Source: JAHEKD01 sp965215945 | Lineage (GTDB): Bacteria; Pseudomonadota; Gammaproteobacteria; Arenicellales; JAHEKD01 | Direction of reading: 5' to 3' | Assembly: GCA_965215945.1 (NCBI GenBank) | Contig: CBDCFC010000028.1 | Coordinates: 39,430 to 103,429, forward strand | Length of the DNA: 64,000 nucleotides | Part shown: positions 1 to 8,932 of the stretch, piece by piece | Numbering within the stretch: the first letter of the stretch is position 1 | Layout: each line of letters begins with the position of its first letter | Made by a program: the position numbers and the translations under genes | Notes under the pieces: model-generated | Databases searched by the model: none | What the model was told of the DNA's origin: nothing | The model's input: only the letters and a program-made list of their open reading frames with translations

Positions 1-29
1 ATTTTTGTACCCTTGGATTTGCTTATCAT
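1..29 (-). CDS. Start of a probable ZapA gene, cut by the window edge
   Basis: An ATG at 29-27 on the minus strand overlaps the TGA stop of the upstream coiled-coil gene in an ATGA arrangement, and nine codons remain before the window ends. Nine residues are too few for homology. The call rests on gene order: in many gammaproteobacteria a TIGR02449 protein is followed directly by zapA, the FtsZ-associated cell-division protein, opposite ygfB-pepP-ubiH. The overlap suggests translational coupling. Confidence 0.4.
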
Positions 30-247
30 GCTAGCTCCCCAGGTTTGACCTCTTTAAGACGGTTAACAATATTGTCCAAACGGTTGCGCGCCATTTTGGT
101 TTTTTCATTGCGCAAAATCTGATCTTTTCGCATTTCTTCATTTTTTAGGCGCAAATGCAGGTTTTCCTCTTTAAGCGTTCGACATACCCCAATCAGTTTA
201 TCGATTTGCTTTTCCAGATGATTCATTTCATTATTCATTTCGATCAA
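26..247 (-). CDS. TIGR02449-family small coiled-coil protein
   Basis: This 73-residue protein is almost entirely predicted coiled coil, rich in Glu, Lys, Leu and Asn with heptad spacing of Leu and Ile from about residue 10 to 50. It matches in length and character the TIGR02449 family, a small protein of unknown role encoded just upstream of zapA. The start could instead be Met4 or Met8. It overlaps the next gene by ATGA and is divergent from the ygfB-pepP-ubiH operon, so it is probably cotranscribed with zapA. No catalytic residues are visible; a structural or division-related role is only inferred. Confidence 0.8.
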   Translation of the reverse strand: MIEMNNEMNHLEKQIDKLIGVCRTLKEENLHLRLKNEEMRKDQILRNEKTKMARNRLDNIVNRLKEVKPGELA

Positions 248-395
248 AATCTTTCCAAAGTTTCAATTATCGACTACAGTACGATTTAATGTTGTGTGAT
301 CTATTCGATTACTTGCGCAAACTGTGGCGCAAAGGGAGTAACTTTATATCATACTTGAGTCATATTTTCGAAGATTATTGCCAACCCTTTTCAAA

Positions 396-953
396 ATGAA
401 CGAAAAAAGTCATATTGAATATATAAATATTGCGGAATTAGTGGATCACTATAACCTTGACGTGACCACGGCCGAACTGCATGGCATTATTACTGGTAGC
501 ATTTGTACCGCCAAGTTAAATCCCGTTGAAGATAGCTGGATTAAACTGTTAGTACCCTACCAACCACTCGATGATCATCAACTTGGGCATCTAACCGATA
601 GTTTGAAAATTATTTATAACCTGACTGCTCATGCATTAGAAGGCGATGGTTTTGAGTTTGTCCCCAGCTTGCCGGATGAGGATGCCAGCAGTGAATTTCG
701 AACTACCGAACTCGCTGCCTGGTGCCGTGGCTTCATCATGGCTTACCAGCAATATAATAAGGATAACAATAACTTAAGCGACGACTCACTTGAAGCTATC
801 GCAGACCTTGCTGAAATTGCTTATGTTGAGACCAGCGATGGTGAAGAAGATGAAGATGAGAATGAACAGGCACTGGCAGAACTCGAAGAGTATATTCGCA
901 TTAGTGTACAGATGATTTTTGATGATCTGAACCCGGTAACGACTTTACATTAA
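396..953 (+). CDS. ygfB: UPF0149 (YgfB-family) protein
   Basis: The product is about 185 residues and has the UPF0149 character: an N-terminal segment with an LHG-x-x-TG-type motif (AELHGIITG), a central AWCRGF motif, and an acidic stretch near residues 150-160 rich in Asp and Glu. YgfB proteins are small, soluble and largely uncharacterised; in Pseudomonas a YgfB has been linked to control of beta-lactamase expression. The frame is also open from a TTG at 378; ATG 396 is chosen because neither site has a strong ribosome binding site. It lies 12 bases before pepP in the conserved ygfB-pepP-ubiH-ubiI order. Confidence 0.88.
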   Translation: MNEKSHIEYINIAELVDHYNLDVTTAELHGIITGSICTAKLNPVEDSWIKLLVPYQPLDDHQLGHLTDSLKIIYNLTAHALEGDGFEFVPSLPDEDASSEFRTTELAAWCRGFIMAYQQYNKDNNNLSDDSLEAIADLAEIAYVETSDGEEDEDENEQALAELEEYIRISVQMIFDDLNPVTTLH

Positions 954-965
954 TAGCTTAAACTG

Positions 966-2261
966 ATGGATATGGAAATTTTCAAACGTCGCCGTCGTGG
1001 AGTGATGCAATTAATGGGCGATGGCATCGCTATAATTCCAACTTCACCGGAATATCATCGCAATGGCGATCAAGACTTTAAGTTTCGTGCCGACAGTGAT
1101 TTTTATTATCTCACACAGTTTCCGGAAGCAGAAAGTATTGCCGTACTTATTCCCGAGGAAGAAAAGTTTATTTTGTTTTGCCGTGAACGAAATGCAGAGA
1201 AAGAAACCTGGAATGGCAGGCGCGAAGGTATAGACGGCGCCATAGATAACTATCAGGCTGATGAAGCCTTCCCGATTGATAAATTCGACGACATGTTACC
1301 GGGATTGTTGGAAAACCACTCCAAGCTGTTTTGCAACATGGGTCGCTATCCACATTTTGATGAAAAACTGATTGAAGCAGTTACCCGTTTAAAAATGAAA
1401 AAACGAGCCGGTGTCAGTGCACCTGCTGAATTAGTGGATATCGGTCCGATTTTACATGAACTAAGATTGATTAAACGTTCTGAAGAACTGCGCATCATGC
1501 ACCGTGCTGCACGGATAACCTCTCGTGCCCATCGCCGAGCGATGCGAGCATGTAAACCGGGGATGTTTGAATATCAAATTCAGGCCGAAATTGAACACGA
1601 ATTCTTGCATTCAGGCTGCATGGGACCTGCCTATCACAGCATTGTTGCAAGCGGTGAAAATGCCTGTATTCTACATTACACCGAAAACACCGACGAACTC
1701 AAAGACGGCGAATTATTACTGATTGATGCCGGTGGAGAGCTTGATCACTATGCTTCAGATATTACTCGCACGTTTCCAATTAATGGCAAGTTTTCGGCTG
1801 AGCAAAAAGCCATTTACGATATTGTTTTGGCTGCCCAGTTAGCAGCGATCGACGAATCAAGAGCCGGCAAGCAATGGAATCAACCGCATGATATTTCTGT
1901 CAAGGTGATTGCCGAGGGACTGATAGACCTCGGGTTGTTACAGGGCAATCTTGAGGACATGATCGAAAATCAGGACTATAAGCGCTTTTATATGCATCGC
2001 ATTGGTCATTGGTTGGGCATGGATGTCCATGATGTGGGGGATTATAAAGTCGATAATATCTGGCGCTTGCTCGAACCGGGCATGGTTATGACTATTGAAC
2101 CGGGGATTTATATCAGCCCATCTAAAGATATCGATAAAAAATGGCACGGCATCGGTATTCGCATCGAAGATAATATTTTGATTACAAAAAATGAACCAGA
2201 GATAATTACTGATGTGGTCAAGACAACCGACGACATTGAACATTTTATGGCACAAGCTTAA
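966..2261 (+). CDS. pepP: Xaa-Pro aminopeptidase PepP (M24B)
   Basis: PepP is a cytoplasmic dimanganese enzyme that removes N-terminal residues preceding proline. The 431-residue length fits E. coli PepP (441). An N-terminal creatinase-like domain (about 1-165) precedes the pita-bread catalytic domain. Metal ligands are visible as D254 in LLIDAG, D265 in ASDITRTFP, a His in the GHWLGMDVHD block near 350, Glu in TIEPG near 377 and Glu in GIRIED near 400. It is second in the ygfB-pepP-ubiH-ubiI operon, with 11 bases to ubiH. All key residues are present. Confidence 0.96.
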   Translation: MDMEIFKRRRRGVMQLMGDGIAIIPTSPEYHRNGDQDFKFRADSDFYYLTQFPEAESIAVLIPEEEKFILFCRERNAEKETWNGRREGIDGAIDNYQADEAFPIDKFDDMLPGLLENHSKLFCNMGRYPHFDEKLIEAVTRLKMKKRAGVSAPAELVDIGPILHELRLIKRSEELRIMHRAARITSRAHRRAMRACKPGMFEYQIQAEIEHEFLHSGCMGPAYHSIVASGENACILHYTENTDELKDGELLLIDAGGELDHYASDITRTFPINGKFSAEQKAIYDIVLAAQLAAIDESRAGKQWNQPHDISVKVIAEGLIDLGLLQGNLEDMIENQDYKRFYMHRIGHWLGMDVHDVGDYKVDNIWRLLEPGMVMTIEPGIYISPSKDIDKKWHGIGIRIEDNILITKNEPEIITDVVKTTDDIEHFMAQA

Positions 2262-2272
2262 CAAGCTCCCGG

Positions 2273-3505
2273 ATGACGATAAAAACACAAAATTATGATT
2301 TGGTGATTGTCGGTGGCGGTATGGTCGGTGCCAGCATGGCCTGTTCGCTTGCCGAAACCAACTATAAAATTGCCATCATCGAAGCGTTTCAAGCAAACTC
2401 AGACCAACAACCCAGCTTTGATGAACGAACCATTGCACTAACTTATAGCAGCAAGCTGATTTTCAACGCGATTGGTGTTTGGCAGGACATTTCAGCGGAG
2501 GCCTATCCAATCAAAGACATCGAAGTGACTAATCAAGATTCTTTTGGTTTCACAACATTAGGCACCAAGGATGTAAAAACTGAGGCGCTTGGCTATGTCG
2601 TACCAACCCGGCGAATTGGACATGCATTGCATCAAAAAATTAATAATCTCAAAAATCTAAGTCTAATCTGTCCGGCAACGGTTGAATCGATTGAAAATAA
2701 AACTGATTGCGCTCAATTGAGAGTCAAAACCCAAGCCGATGTTTCAACCTTAACAGCAAAATTGGTGATTCTGGCTGATGGTGGTCGCTCCGGCTTACTT
2801 GAACAACTTGGTTTTTCCGCCAAGTCGAAGGGCTATCCACAATCTGCACTAGTGGGAATTATTGGCACCGATACACTTCACCGAAACAAAGCCTATGAAC
2901 ATTTTACCGAAGACGGACCATTGGCATTATTACCACTACGCGAAAAAGACTACGCTTTGGCCTGGACACTAAAACAACCAGCAGCTGAAGATTTACGCGC
3001 CTGTACGGAAGAAATTTTCTTACGAAAGTTGCAGCTGGCGTTTGGTAAGCGAGCGGGGCAATTCAAAACAGTCGCCAATCGTAATCTATACCCGCTTTCG
3101 TATTCTGTTTTGGATAAACCTTTTACTGATCGTACTGTCATCATCGGTAACGCAGCACATATTGTTCATCCAGTAGCCGGACAAGGCTTTAATCTTGGCT
3201 TGCGAGATGTTGGTTTTCTGCATGAAATACTGACGGACAGCCAGCACACCGGCACTGATCCAGGTGATGCAAATCTGTTAGCTAAATATAGTCATCTGCG
3301 TCAATTCGACACCAAGGCAGTCGGACAATTTACTGATGGCTTGATTCGTACCTTTACCAGTGACCTTTTCCCAATCAAAACGGGACGAAATATAGGCCTT
3401 TCAGCTATTAATTTATTACCTGGTGTTAAAAAAGGACTATTAAAACGCACCATGGGACTACATGGCCGACAATCAAGACTGGCAATATCAGGTAAACAGC
3501 CATGA
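2273..3505 (+). CDS. ubiH: 2-octaprenyl-6-methoxyphenol hydroxylase (UbiH)
   Basis: This FAD-dependent aromatic hydroxylase acts in ubiquinone ring modification. The 410 residues start with a Rossmann GGGMVGASMA dinucleotide motif near residue 14, have the DGGRSG motif near 170, and the family signature GNAAHIVHPVAGQGFNLGLRD near 290-310. The GQGFNLG form is typical of UbiH. Its ATGA overlap with the next gene (3502-3505) indicates translational coupling to a second Ubi hydroxylase, as in the E. coli pepP-ubiH-ubiI locus. The exact ring position hydroxylated is inferred from gene order and signature only. Confidence 0.92.
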   Translation: MTIKTQNYDLVIVGGGMVGASMACSLAETNYKIAIIEAFQANSDQQPSFDERTIALTYSSKLIFNAIGVWQDISAEAYPIKDIEVTNQDSFGFTTLGTKDVKTEALGYVVPTRRIGHALHQKINNLKNLSLICPATVESIENKTDCAQLRVKTQADVSTLTAKLVILADGGRSGLLEQLGFSAKSKGYPQSALVGIIGTDTLHRNKAYEHFTEDGPLALLPLREKDYALAWTLKQPAAEDLRACTEEIFLRKLQLAFGKRAGQFKTVANRNLYPLSYSVLDKPFTDRTVIIGNAAHIVHPVAGQGFNLGLRDVGFLHEILTDSQHTGTDPGDANLLAKYSHLRQFDTKAVGQFTDGLIRTFTSDLFPIKTGRNIGLSAINLLPGVKKGLLKRTMGLHGRQSRLAISGKQP

Positions 3506-4707
3506 AAAATGCACAATACGATGTAGTTATTGTCGGTGCCGGATTGGCTGGCGCCACTTTCGCTTGCGCACTTGCATCCTCAAAACTCAAGATCGCTTTG
3601 ATCGATCGTAACCCCGGACCAGACGCACCTGATGGTGATTATGAATTGCGGGTAAGCTCATTAAACCGCGGTTCGGAAAATATATTAAGGCAGATCGATG
3701 CTTGGCAATTTATTGATCAGTCCCGCACTTATGTCTATGACAAAGTCCAGGTATGCCAGCAAGATAGTCATTCAACCTTGACCTTCGACAGCACTGAAAT
3801 GAACGAACCTTACATGGGCCGCATGATCGAAAACACTAACGTCGTGCATGCTCTGATGCAGCTTGTTGAAGTTAAGGACAACATCTCATTTGTCAGTGGC
3901 ATCAATATTATTGACTTAGCCATTAAAGATGATTATGCGCAGTTAATCACCGAGCAAGGGGAATTCAAAAGCAAATTAGTAGTCGGCGCAGATGGGGCAC
4001 GTTCATTTATTCGCAAACTTGCCGGATTTGAAGAAATTCAGGGTTTTTATGGTCAAAAATGTATTGTCGGCACCGTGCAGTTTGACGGCGACCATCAGCA
4101 AACTGCCTGGCAGCGATTTCTCTCTACCGGACCATTGGGCATTTTGCCGCTGGCACCCGGCTATTGCTCCCTGGCCTGGAGCTGTGAAAACACGTTTGCA
4201 GATGAACGTTTGAGCGAATCCGAACAGGATTTTATTAACGCTTTGGAACAAGCACTTGGTGGACATTTAGGCAACGTTTTAGCCATGCCTCAGCGTGCTT
4301 GCTATCCACTAACCCACATGCATCCACAACAATATGTCGCCCATCGAATTGCCTTAATTGGTGACGCGGCTCATACCATACATCCTTTGGCCGGCTTAGG
4401 TGCGAACCTGGGTATCACCGATGCAGCGGCACTTGCCAGAGTGCTACTCGACCAACAAAGTAAGAGAAATATGGATCCTGGGCTACATCAAACACTCAGA
4501 CGCTATGAACGATGGCGTAAACCGCAAAATCAGATCTACTTGTCGACTATGAGTGGTTTGAATATGTTGTTCAGTGAAAAATTGAATTCTCTCAGTGGAT
4601 TACGCTCTATCGGTTTGCAAATAGCCGATAAGCTCACACCTGCCAAAAGTCTGCTCATGCAACAGGCAATGGGATTAAGCCCGGACTATCCAAACCTAAT
4701 TAAATAA
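3502..4707 (+). CDS. ubiI: UbiH/UbiF/VisC-family FAD hydroxylase, probably UbiI
   Basis: This is a second ubiquinone-pathway flavin hydroxylase of 401 residues, paralogous to its upstream neighbour. It has a GAGLAGATFA FAD-binding motif near residue 12, GADGARS near 163, and GDAAHTIHPLAGLGANLG near 285-302. Gene order (pepP-ubiH-visC) points to UbiI, which hydroxylates ring carbon C5, but UbiF (C6) belongs to the same family and cannot be excluded from sequence alone. Its last 12 bases overlap the 3' end of the convergent nhaR gene, so the two transcripts are antisense at their ends. Confidence 0.85.
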   Translation: MKNAQYDVVIVGAGLAGATFACALASSKLKIALIDRNPGPDAPDGDYELRVSSLNRGSENILRQIDAWQFIDQSRTYVYDKVQVCQQDSHSTLTFDSTEMNEPYMGRMIENTNVVHALMQLVEVKDNISFVSGINIIDLAIKDDYAQLITEQGEFKSKLVVGADGARSFIRKLAGFEEIQGFYGQKCIVGTVQFDGDHQQTAWQRFLSTGPLGILPLAPGYCSLAWSCENTFADERLSESEQDFINALEQALGGHLGNVLAMPQRACYPLTHMHPQQYVAHRIALIGDAAHTIHPLAGLGANLGITDAAALARVLLDQQSKRNMDPGLHQTLRRYERWRKPQNQIYLSTMSGLNMLFSEKLNSLSGLRSIGLQIADKLTPAKSLLMQQAMGLSPDYPNLIK

Positions 4708-5595
4708 AGTCGTCGAAGCCATTTCGCGGATGTGGTTAACAGCCGGGTGTTTAACACGGCGTTCGGCAGTAATCGCATAAAATTGTTCCTGGATAGCTTC
4801 TGTACGCCCAACGACATGAACATCGTACTGTTTTAAAATTTCGTTTTCAATCACCGAGGGCGCACAAAAAATACCTTTTCCCTCCTGTCCAAAAACTTTC
4901 AACAGAGCGCTGTCTGCAAATTCACCGACAATATAGGGCGAGATCTCCATTTCATCAAACCATTGATCAATAGCCCGCCTGAGAACTGTATCGAGATTCG
5001 GCAACAAAAAAGGCTGCTGATGTAATGAACCGGGAAATTCATGGTGAAGGATTGTCGCCAATCTTTCGCTGGCAAAAAATGTTACTCCACAAGTTCCGAG
5101 CGCGTGATGGTAGGCCTTGATATTTAAAGTGGGGTTGATTTGCCGATCTGCCAGAATCAGATCTAATTTGTGTGCCGCTAAATCTGTCAGCAATGATTCG
5201 AATTTGTCTTCCTGACAGACAATGCGAATATCGGTTGAAAGTTGAAATGCCGGATTTAATAATCGATATACAATCAATTTGGGCATCACATCGGCCACAC
5301 CAACTTTAAACTGTATCTGTTTTTGATGTTGGTCATTACTAATAAAGTTCTCCAGCTCCATTCCCAATAAAAAAATACTTTCAGCATACTCGCAAGTGAT
5401 CTTGCCTATTTCGGTCAGGACCAGTTGGCGACCTGTTTTTTTAAATAGTTCCACATCAAGCATTTCTTCCAGCGTATTGATCTGTGCGCTCAATGTGGGT
5501 GGAGTCAAATGTAATAGTTCGCTGGCCCTGGCGATACTGCCCTCTTTGGCCACCACCCAAAAATAATATAAGTGTTTGTAATTTAAACGATTCAT
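4696..5595 (-). CDS. nhaR: LysR-family regulator, NhaR type
   Basis: The 299-residue product has an N-terminal winged helix-turn-helix (about 3-62) with the NhaR-like opening LNYKHLYYFWVVAKEGSIA and a LysR effector-binding domain after it. NhaR activates nhaA and other envelope genes in response to sodium in enterobacteria. No nhaA is adjacent here; the nearest ion transporter is the CPA2 antiporter at 8.9-10.5 kb on the same strand but separated. It is divergent from the hibernation factor gene with a 104-base AT-rich spacer that may hold shared control sites. The target genes are unknown. Confidence 0.88.
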   Translation of the reverse strand: MNRLNYKHLYYFWVVAKEGSIARASELLHLTPPTLSAQINTLEEMLDVELFKKTGRQLVLTEIGKITCEYAESIFLLGMELENFISNDQHQKQIQFKVGVADVMPKLIVYRLLNPAFQLSTDIRIVCQEDKFESLLTDLAAHKLDLILADRQINPTLNIKAYHHALGTCGVTFFASERLATILHHEFPGSLHQQPFLLPNLDTVLRRAIDQWFDEMEISPYIVGEFADSALLKVFGQEGKGIFCAPSVIENEILKQYDVHVVGRTEAIQEQFYAITAERRVKHPAVNHIREMASTTLFN

Positions 5596-5699
5596 AATCG
5601 TTAGATTATATCTAATATTTTATTAAAAACATTCGAATTTTATTTTTATTCTTTTGCTTCTAAACTCATCCTCACTAACACAGTATAAGGTGATAAACG

Positions 5700-6056
5700 A
5701 TGGAAATGACAATTCAAACTCAAGGTTTCAAATTAACACGCTCACTGGAGCAGTTTATCCGCTATCAAATTATAAAAGCATTGAGATGCTGCTCAGACAA
5801 CGTTGAACGAGTAGTGGTGCGATTGAAAGATATTAATGGTCCCAAAGGCGGTGAAGACAAGCATTGCTACGTTGAAATTAAACTGGCTCGCAAACCGATG
5901 CTGGTTATTACAAAAACCCACGGTGATATGTATCACTCTGTTCGACAGACCACCAAGAAAGCAGCCCGCACTGCACTTAGGCAACTAAAAAAGCGACGGG
6001 TTTTGAGATTGAAACGGCGTCTGCAGACTAAATCAAGCTTACAAGACTTATCTTAA
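5700..6056 (+). CDS. Ribosome hibernation/HPF-RaiA family protein
   Basis: This 118-residue protein matches the S30AE ribosome-associated fold: an N-terminal strand (IQTQGFKLTRSLEQFI), a middle basic stretch with KDINGPKGGEDKHC, and a C-terminal basic helix. Proteins of this family bind the decoding centre of the 30S subunit and inactivate ribosomes in stationary phase or stress. The very basic C-terminus (residues 90-110, KKRRVLRLKRR) is strong RNA-binding character. A ribosome binding site AAGGTGA precedes the ATG. It appears to head a short stress-type operon with the BI-1 gene 21 bases downstream. Whether it is HPF-like or RaiA-like is undecided. Confidence 0.85.
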   Translation: MEMTIQTQGFKLTRSLEQFIRYQIIKALRCCSDNVERVVVRLKDINGPKGGEDKHCYVEIKLARKPMLVITKTHGDMYHSVRQTTKKAARTALRQLKKRRVLRLKRRLQTKSSLQDLS

Positions 6057-6077
6057 CAACCAATCGTGAAGTGAATC

Positions 6078-6743
6078 ATGGAAAACATCAAACATATTGA
6101 CTATGCAGCTGGAACTGAATCAGTTCTGCAGCATAAAGTTCTGAGAAATACTTATGCATTATTATCGATGACTTTATTTTTCAGCGCGTTAATGGCCGGC
6201 ATATCGATCGCACTGGGGTTACCGCATCCCGGTATCATCATTACGCTTGTCGGTTATTTTGGCTTGCTTTATCTGACCGCTGCGAATCGGAACTCTGCTG
6301 TAGGTATTCTCTGTGTATTTGCGCTAACCGGTTTCATGGGCTATACCCTGGGACCGATCATCAGCAACTATCTTGCGATACCCAGCGGCAGCTTAATCGT
6401 CACAAAGGCTTTAATGACCACGGCCATTATATTCATTGGCTTGTCCACCTATGTGCTGATTACCCGAAAAAATCTGACTTTTATAGGCGGGTTTTTGATG
6501 GCAGGAATCCTAGTGGCGTTTGCTGGGGCAATAGGTGCATTGATTTTTAGTATACCTGCATTAAGCCTGGCTATATCAACGATTTTTGTACTGCTGATGT
6601 CTGCTTTGATTCTATATGAAACCAGCAACATTATTCATGGCGGTGAAAGCAATTACATCATGGCTACGGTAAGCCTATTTGTTGCACTTTACAACCTATT
6701 TTCAAGTTTACTGATGCTGCTTGGGTTTTCATCTCAGGAATAG
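6078..6743 (+). CDS. Bax inhibitor-1/YccA family membrane protein
   Basis: The 221-residue protein has seven hydrophobic segments, and the typical BI-1 opening in which a VLRNTY motif leads into the first membrane helix near residue 25. The C-terminal part has LILYETSNIIHGG followed by YNLFSSLLMLLG, as in bacterial YccA/YbhL proteins. In E. coli YccA modulates FtsH proteolysis of membrane proteins, and bacterial BsYetJ acts as a pH-sensitive calcium leak. It sits in the inner membrane. It follows the hibernation factor closely, and a small unknown gene follows after 29 bases, suggesting one operon. Confidence 0.92.
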   Translation: MENIKHIDYAAGTESVLQHKVLRNTYALLSMTLFFSALMAGISIALGLPHPGIIITLVGYFGLLYLTAANRNSAVGILCVFALTGFMGYTLGPIISNYLAIPSGSLIVTKALMTTAIIFIGLSTYVLITRKNLTFIGGFLMAGILVAFAGAIGALIFSIPALSLAISTIFVLLMSALILYETSNIIHGGESNYIMATVSLFVALYNLFSSLLMLLGFSSQE

Positions 6744-6772
6744 CATTTCATTCAAAAACAGGAGTCTAAAAG

Positions 6773-7096
6773 ATGACCGCACAATGCCTTAAAAAACATA
6801 GCCTCAATCTGGGCAGTGAATTGCTTAATAACGCTATGCAAAAAGCTAAAAGTGAGGCAAACAAGTTACAACACTATCGTCGCTATCGTAAAGCGCTTGG
6901 CAGTCCCTCTCGAGTTTACCGACATCCTGCAGATGTGCTTGCCGATGCAAACATGAACCAGAATGAAAAGCATGAGATTCTGCAATCCTGGCGCTCTGAG
7001 GCATTTTTATTACAGACTGCGGAAAATGAGGGCTTTGAAGGTGGCGAGCTTTGCCTGGTCGATGAGATTGAGATCTGTCTAAACCGAACAGCTTAA
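6773..7096 (+). CDS. Small hypothetical protein with a W-R-x-E-A-x-x-L-Q motif
   Basis: This 107-residue soluble protein has a basic N-terminal half (residues 20-50, rich in Lys and Arg) and a C-terminal half where the segment EILQSWRSEAFLLQTAENEG resembles small proteobacterial unknown proteins of the pattern P-x-x-VL-x-D-x-x-x-x-x-x-x-K-x-x-IL-x-x-W. No catalytic motif or membrane segment is visible. A good ribosome binding site (CAGGAG) sits about 10 bases upstream. Its position after the hibernation and BI-1 genes, and before another tiny gene, suggests a stress-response operon. The function is unknown. Confidence 0.75.
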   Translation: MTAQCLKKHSLNLGSELLNNAMQKAKSEANKLQHYRRYRKALGSPSRVYRHPADVLADANMNQNEKHEILQSWRSEAFLLQTAENEGFEGGELCLVDEIEICLNRTA

Positions 7097-7123
7097 CAAT
7101 TATCATTATCGAGGTATCTAAAC

Positions 7124-7237
7124 ATGAGTCTACAACATTTATTCAACCAAGGTGTGAGTAGTGTCATACCTGCTGATTTTGCTGTGCATTTACAGCAACA
7201 GGCTAGAGCTGGGTTTGAACAATCTGTTCAGAATTAG
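7124..7237 (+). CDS. Possible 37-residue small protein
   Basis: An ATG at 7124 opens a 37-codon frame ending in TAG at 7237, with a purine-rich GAGG site about 9 bases upstream. It begins 27 bases after the preceding stop and ends 32 bases before a strong hairpin, so it occupies the last position of the putative operon exactly. The product has an amphipathic Gln- and Ala-rich second half (AVHLQQQARAGFEQ). No relatives are recognised. Position and ribosome binding site favour translation; its length makes chance possible. Confidence 0.5.
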   Translation: MSLQHLFNQGVSSVIPADFAVHLQQQARAGFEQSVQN

Positions 7238-7269
7238 TAAAAGACTATCCTTTTACTTGCCACTTTAAC

Positions 7270-7300
7270 AGGCCCTTATGCTATATAAGGATAAGGGCCT
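7270..7300 (+). terminator. Perfect hairpin ending the hibernation-factor operon
   Basis: AGGCCCTTAT at 7270-7279 pairs perfectly with ATAAGGGCCT at 7291-7300 around an 11-base loop. The following sequence is AT-rich but lacks a clean T run, so termination is probable rather than certain. It lies between the 37-codon ORF and the next gene. Confidence 0.6.
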
Positions 7301-7321
7301 TACTAATAAATTAACTGTGCC

Positions 7322-8929
7322 GTGAACTTTCCAGATAAGATTACTGCCAAACCTACGAGGTTGTTAATATTAACAATTATCGGATTAATTATCTTTGCGG
7401 CAGTTGCCACCCATAGCAAACAGGAAAACGGCAAACAGAAACAGGACGATACCTCTGAAAACACATTGAGTTCAATGGACTGTCTAGATGGCCTTTTTGA
7501 TGGTCCTACTGATACTCTTAAAACCCATTCAATCAATCTTGATTTTACCGGCCGTATTGCAGTTGGTGATCTCAATGCCGATAACCATCTTGACTTCGTC
7601 GTTTCAAATCGAGATCGATTAGCCGCCTATGATCTGTGTGGTAACCAACTCTGGCAAGCAGATGCAGATACCAATTGGGATTATCCCGCTCATGTTTATT
7701 GGAACTGGACCAGCTATGGGTATATCGGCGATGCAGACGGCGATGGAAACGGTGAATTCTTGCACATTGGTTCAGACTGGCGAACACTCTATGTGCGCAA
7801 CGGATTAAGCGGTGAAATTAAGCATGAAATTGATTTAGGGACAGAAACAAATTGGATGTATGTCTTACTTGGCCATCGCGGCGAAAAAGCCGATGATCCA
7901 CCAACTCGCATTTTCGTCACCGGCCGACCGGGCCATAATAGAATCAAAGCGATAGATATAAGAAGCGGCAACCCAGAAATTGAATGGGTTTTTATAACGC
8001 GGATTATTCAAAATGCTTACATGCCACCCATAGCCGTTAATCTTGATCAAACGGGCGGCGATGAAATCGTCCATTCAACTGTCGCCGTTGATGAAAATGG
8101 TGCACTGATATGGCGCTATAGTTTTAACGACTTTTCGGTATTAGGTGCGGCGCATACATTGACCGTCAGGGATATTGACCCGGACTTACCAGGTCACGAA
8201 GCAGTGTATAGCATCTATGGACCCAAACGAGGCGCACCTTCATTAATTGGCCTGTCAAGTTCAGATCCGAACTCGATTTCTTGGCAAGCTTATTCACCAC
8301 ATAGAGAACGACATCCTCATCAACACAGCGTCGGTGATTTTGATGTCAATACCCCCGGCCTTGAAGTGCTCGCGCGAAATAATGACGCCAAAAATCACTG
8401 GCTGATTGATGCCAAAGGGAAATTAATCCATGAGAAAGTCAGACTCAATCAATCCAGTTTTCCCAGTGGCTGGTACAGTGGCGAGTTGGTTCAAAGTATT
8501 GAATGGGATGAAACTCCGGGCACAGAAGTTCTCTACACAGAAAGGCATGTCAGCTTTAGAGAAGTTCCTCGCTTAGTCATCACTTCATCAACACCTCCTG
8601 TGGCGGCAAAAACGCCTTTTTTTCATGGTGGTATTGATATTACAAAAATCGATAATGATAAAAGATTATCTAATAAACCCGACCCCAGCCGGCAGAGCTG
8701 GTTTGGCTATGTGGATCGCCCCCCACGATATAATAATGATGGGCCCTATGAGGGCGCCGCGCATGCCATCGATATATTTGGTGATGGCCGTGAAGAGGTG
8801 CTGACCTGGGCTGCCGGAAAAATCATGATTTACTATAATTCAGGCCATGCTGACGTTGGGCCACGAAGAAATAACCCTGAATACATGAAAAGAAAAAAAA
8901 TATGGACTAATGTCTACAATCCGCGTTGA
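7322..8929 (+). CDS. Membrane-anchored or exported FG-GAP/VCBS beta-propeller protein
   Basis: The 535-residue product starts at a GTG (7322). A single hydrophobic segment at about residues 13-30 acts as a signal or anchor, so the rest is periplasmic or extracellular. It carries FG-GAP/VCBS-type repeats recognisable by aspartate-rich calcium-binding loops: VGDLNADNHLDFVV near 83-96, GDADGDGNGEFLHIG near 137, and GDFDVNTPGLEVL near 338. These are typical of beta-propellers and of the non-catalytic part of some polysaccharide lyases. No enzyme active site was recognised. The gene is convergent with the antiporter gene, only three bases apart, and looks monocistronic. Confidence 0.75.
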   Translation: MNFPDKITAKPTRLLILTIIGLIIFAAVATHSKQENGKQKQDDTSENTLSSMDCLDGLFDGPTDTLKTHSINLDFTGRIAVGDLNADNHLDFVVSNRDRLAAYDLCGNQLWQADADTNWDYPAHVYWNWTSYGYIGDADGDGNGEFLHIGSDWRTLYVRNGLSGEIKHEIDLGTETNWMYVLLGHRGEKADDPPTRIFVTGRPGHNRIKAIDIRSGNPEIEWVFITRIIQNAYMPPIAVNLDQTGGDEIVHSTVAVDENGALIWRYSFNDFSVLGAAHTLTVRDIDPDLPGHEAVYSIYGPKRGAPSLIGLSSSDPNSISWQAYSPHRERHPHQHSVGDFDVNTPGLEVLARNNDAKNHWLIDAKGKLIHEKVRLNQSSFPSGWYSGELVQSIEWDETPGTEVLYTERHVSFREVPRLVITSSTPPVAAKTPFFHGGIDITKIDNDKRLSNKPDPSRQSWFGYVDRPPRYNNDGPYEGAAHAIDIFGDGREEVLTWAAGKIMIYYNSGHADVGPRRNNPEYMKRKKIWTNVYNPR

Positions 8930-8932
8930 GAA

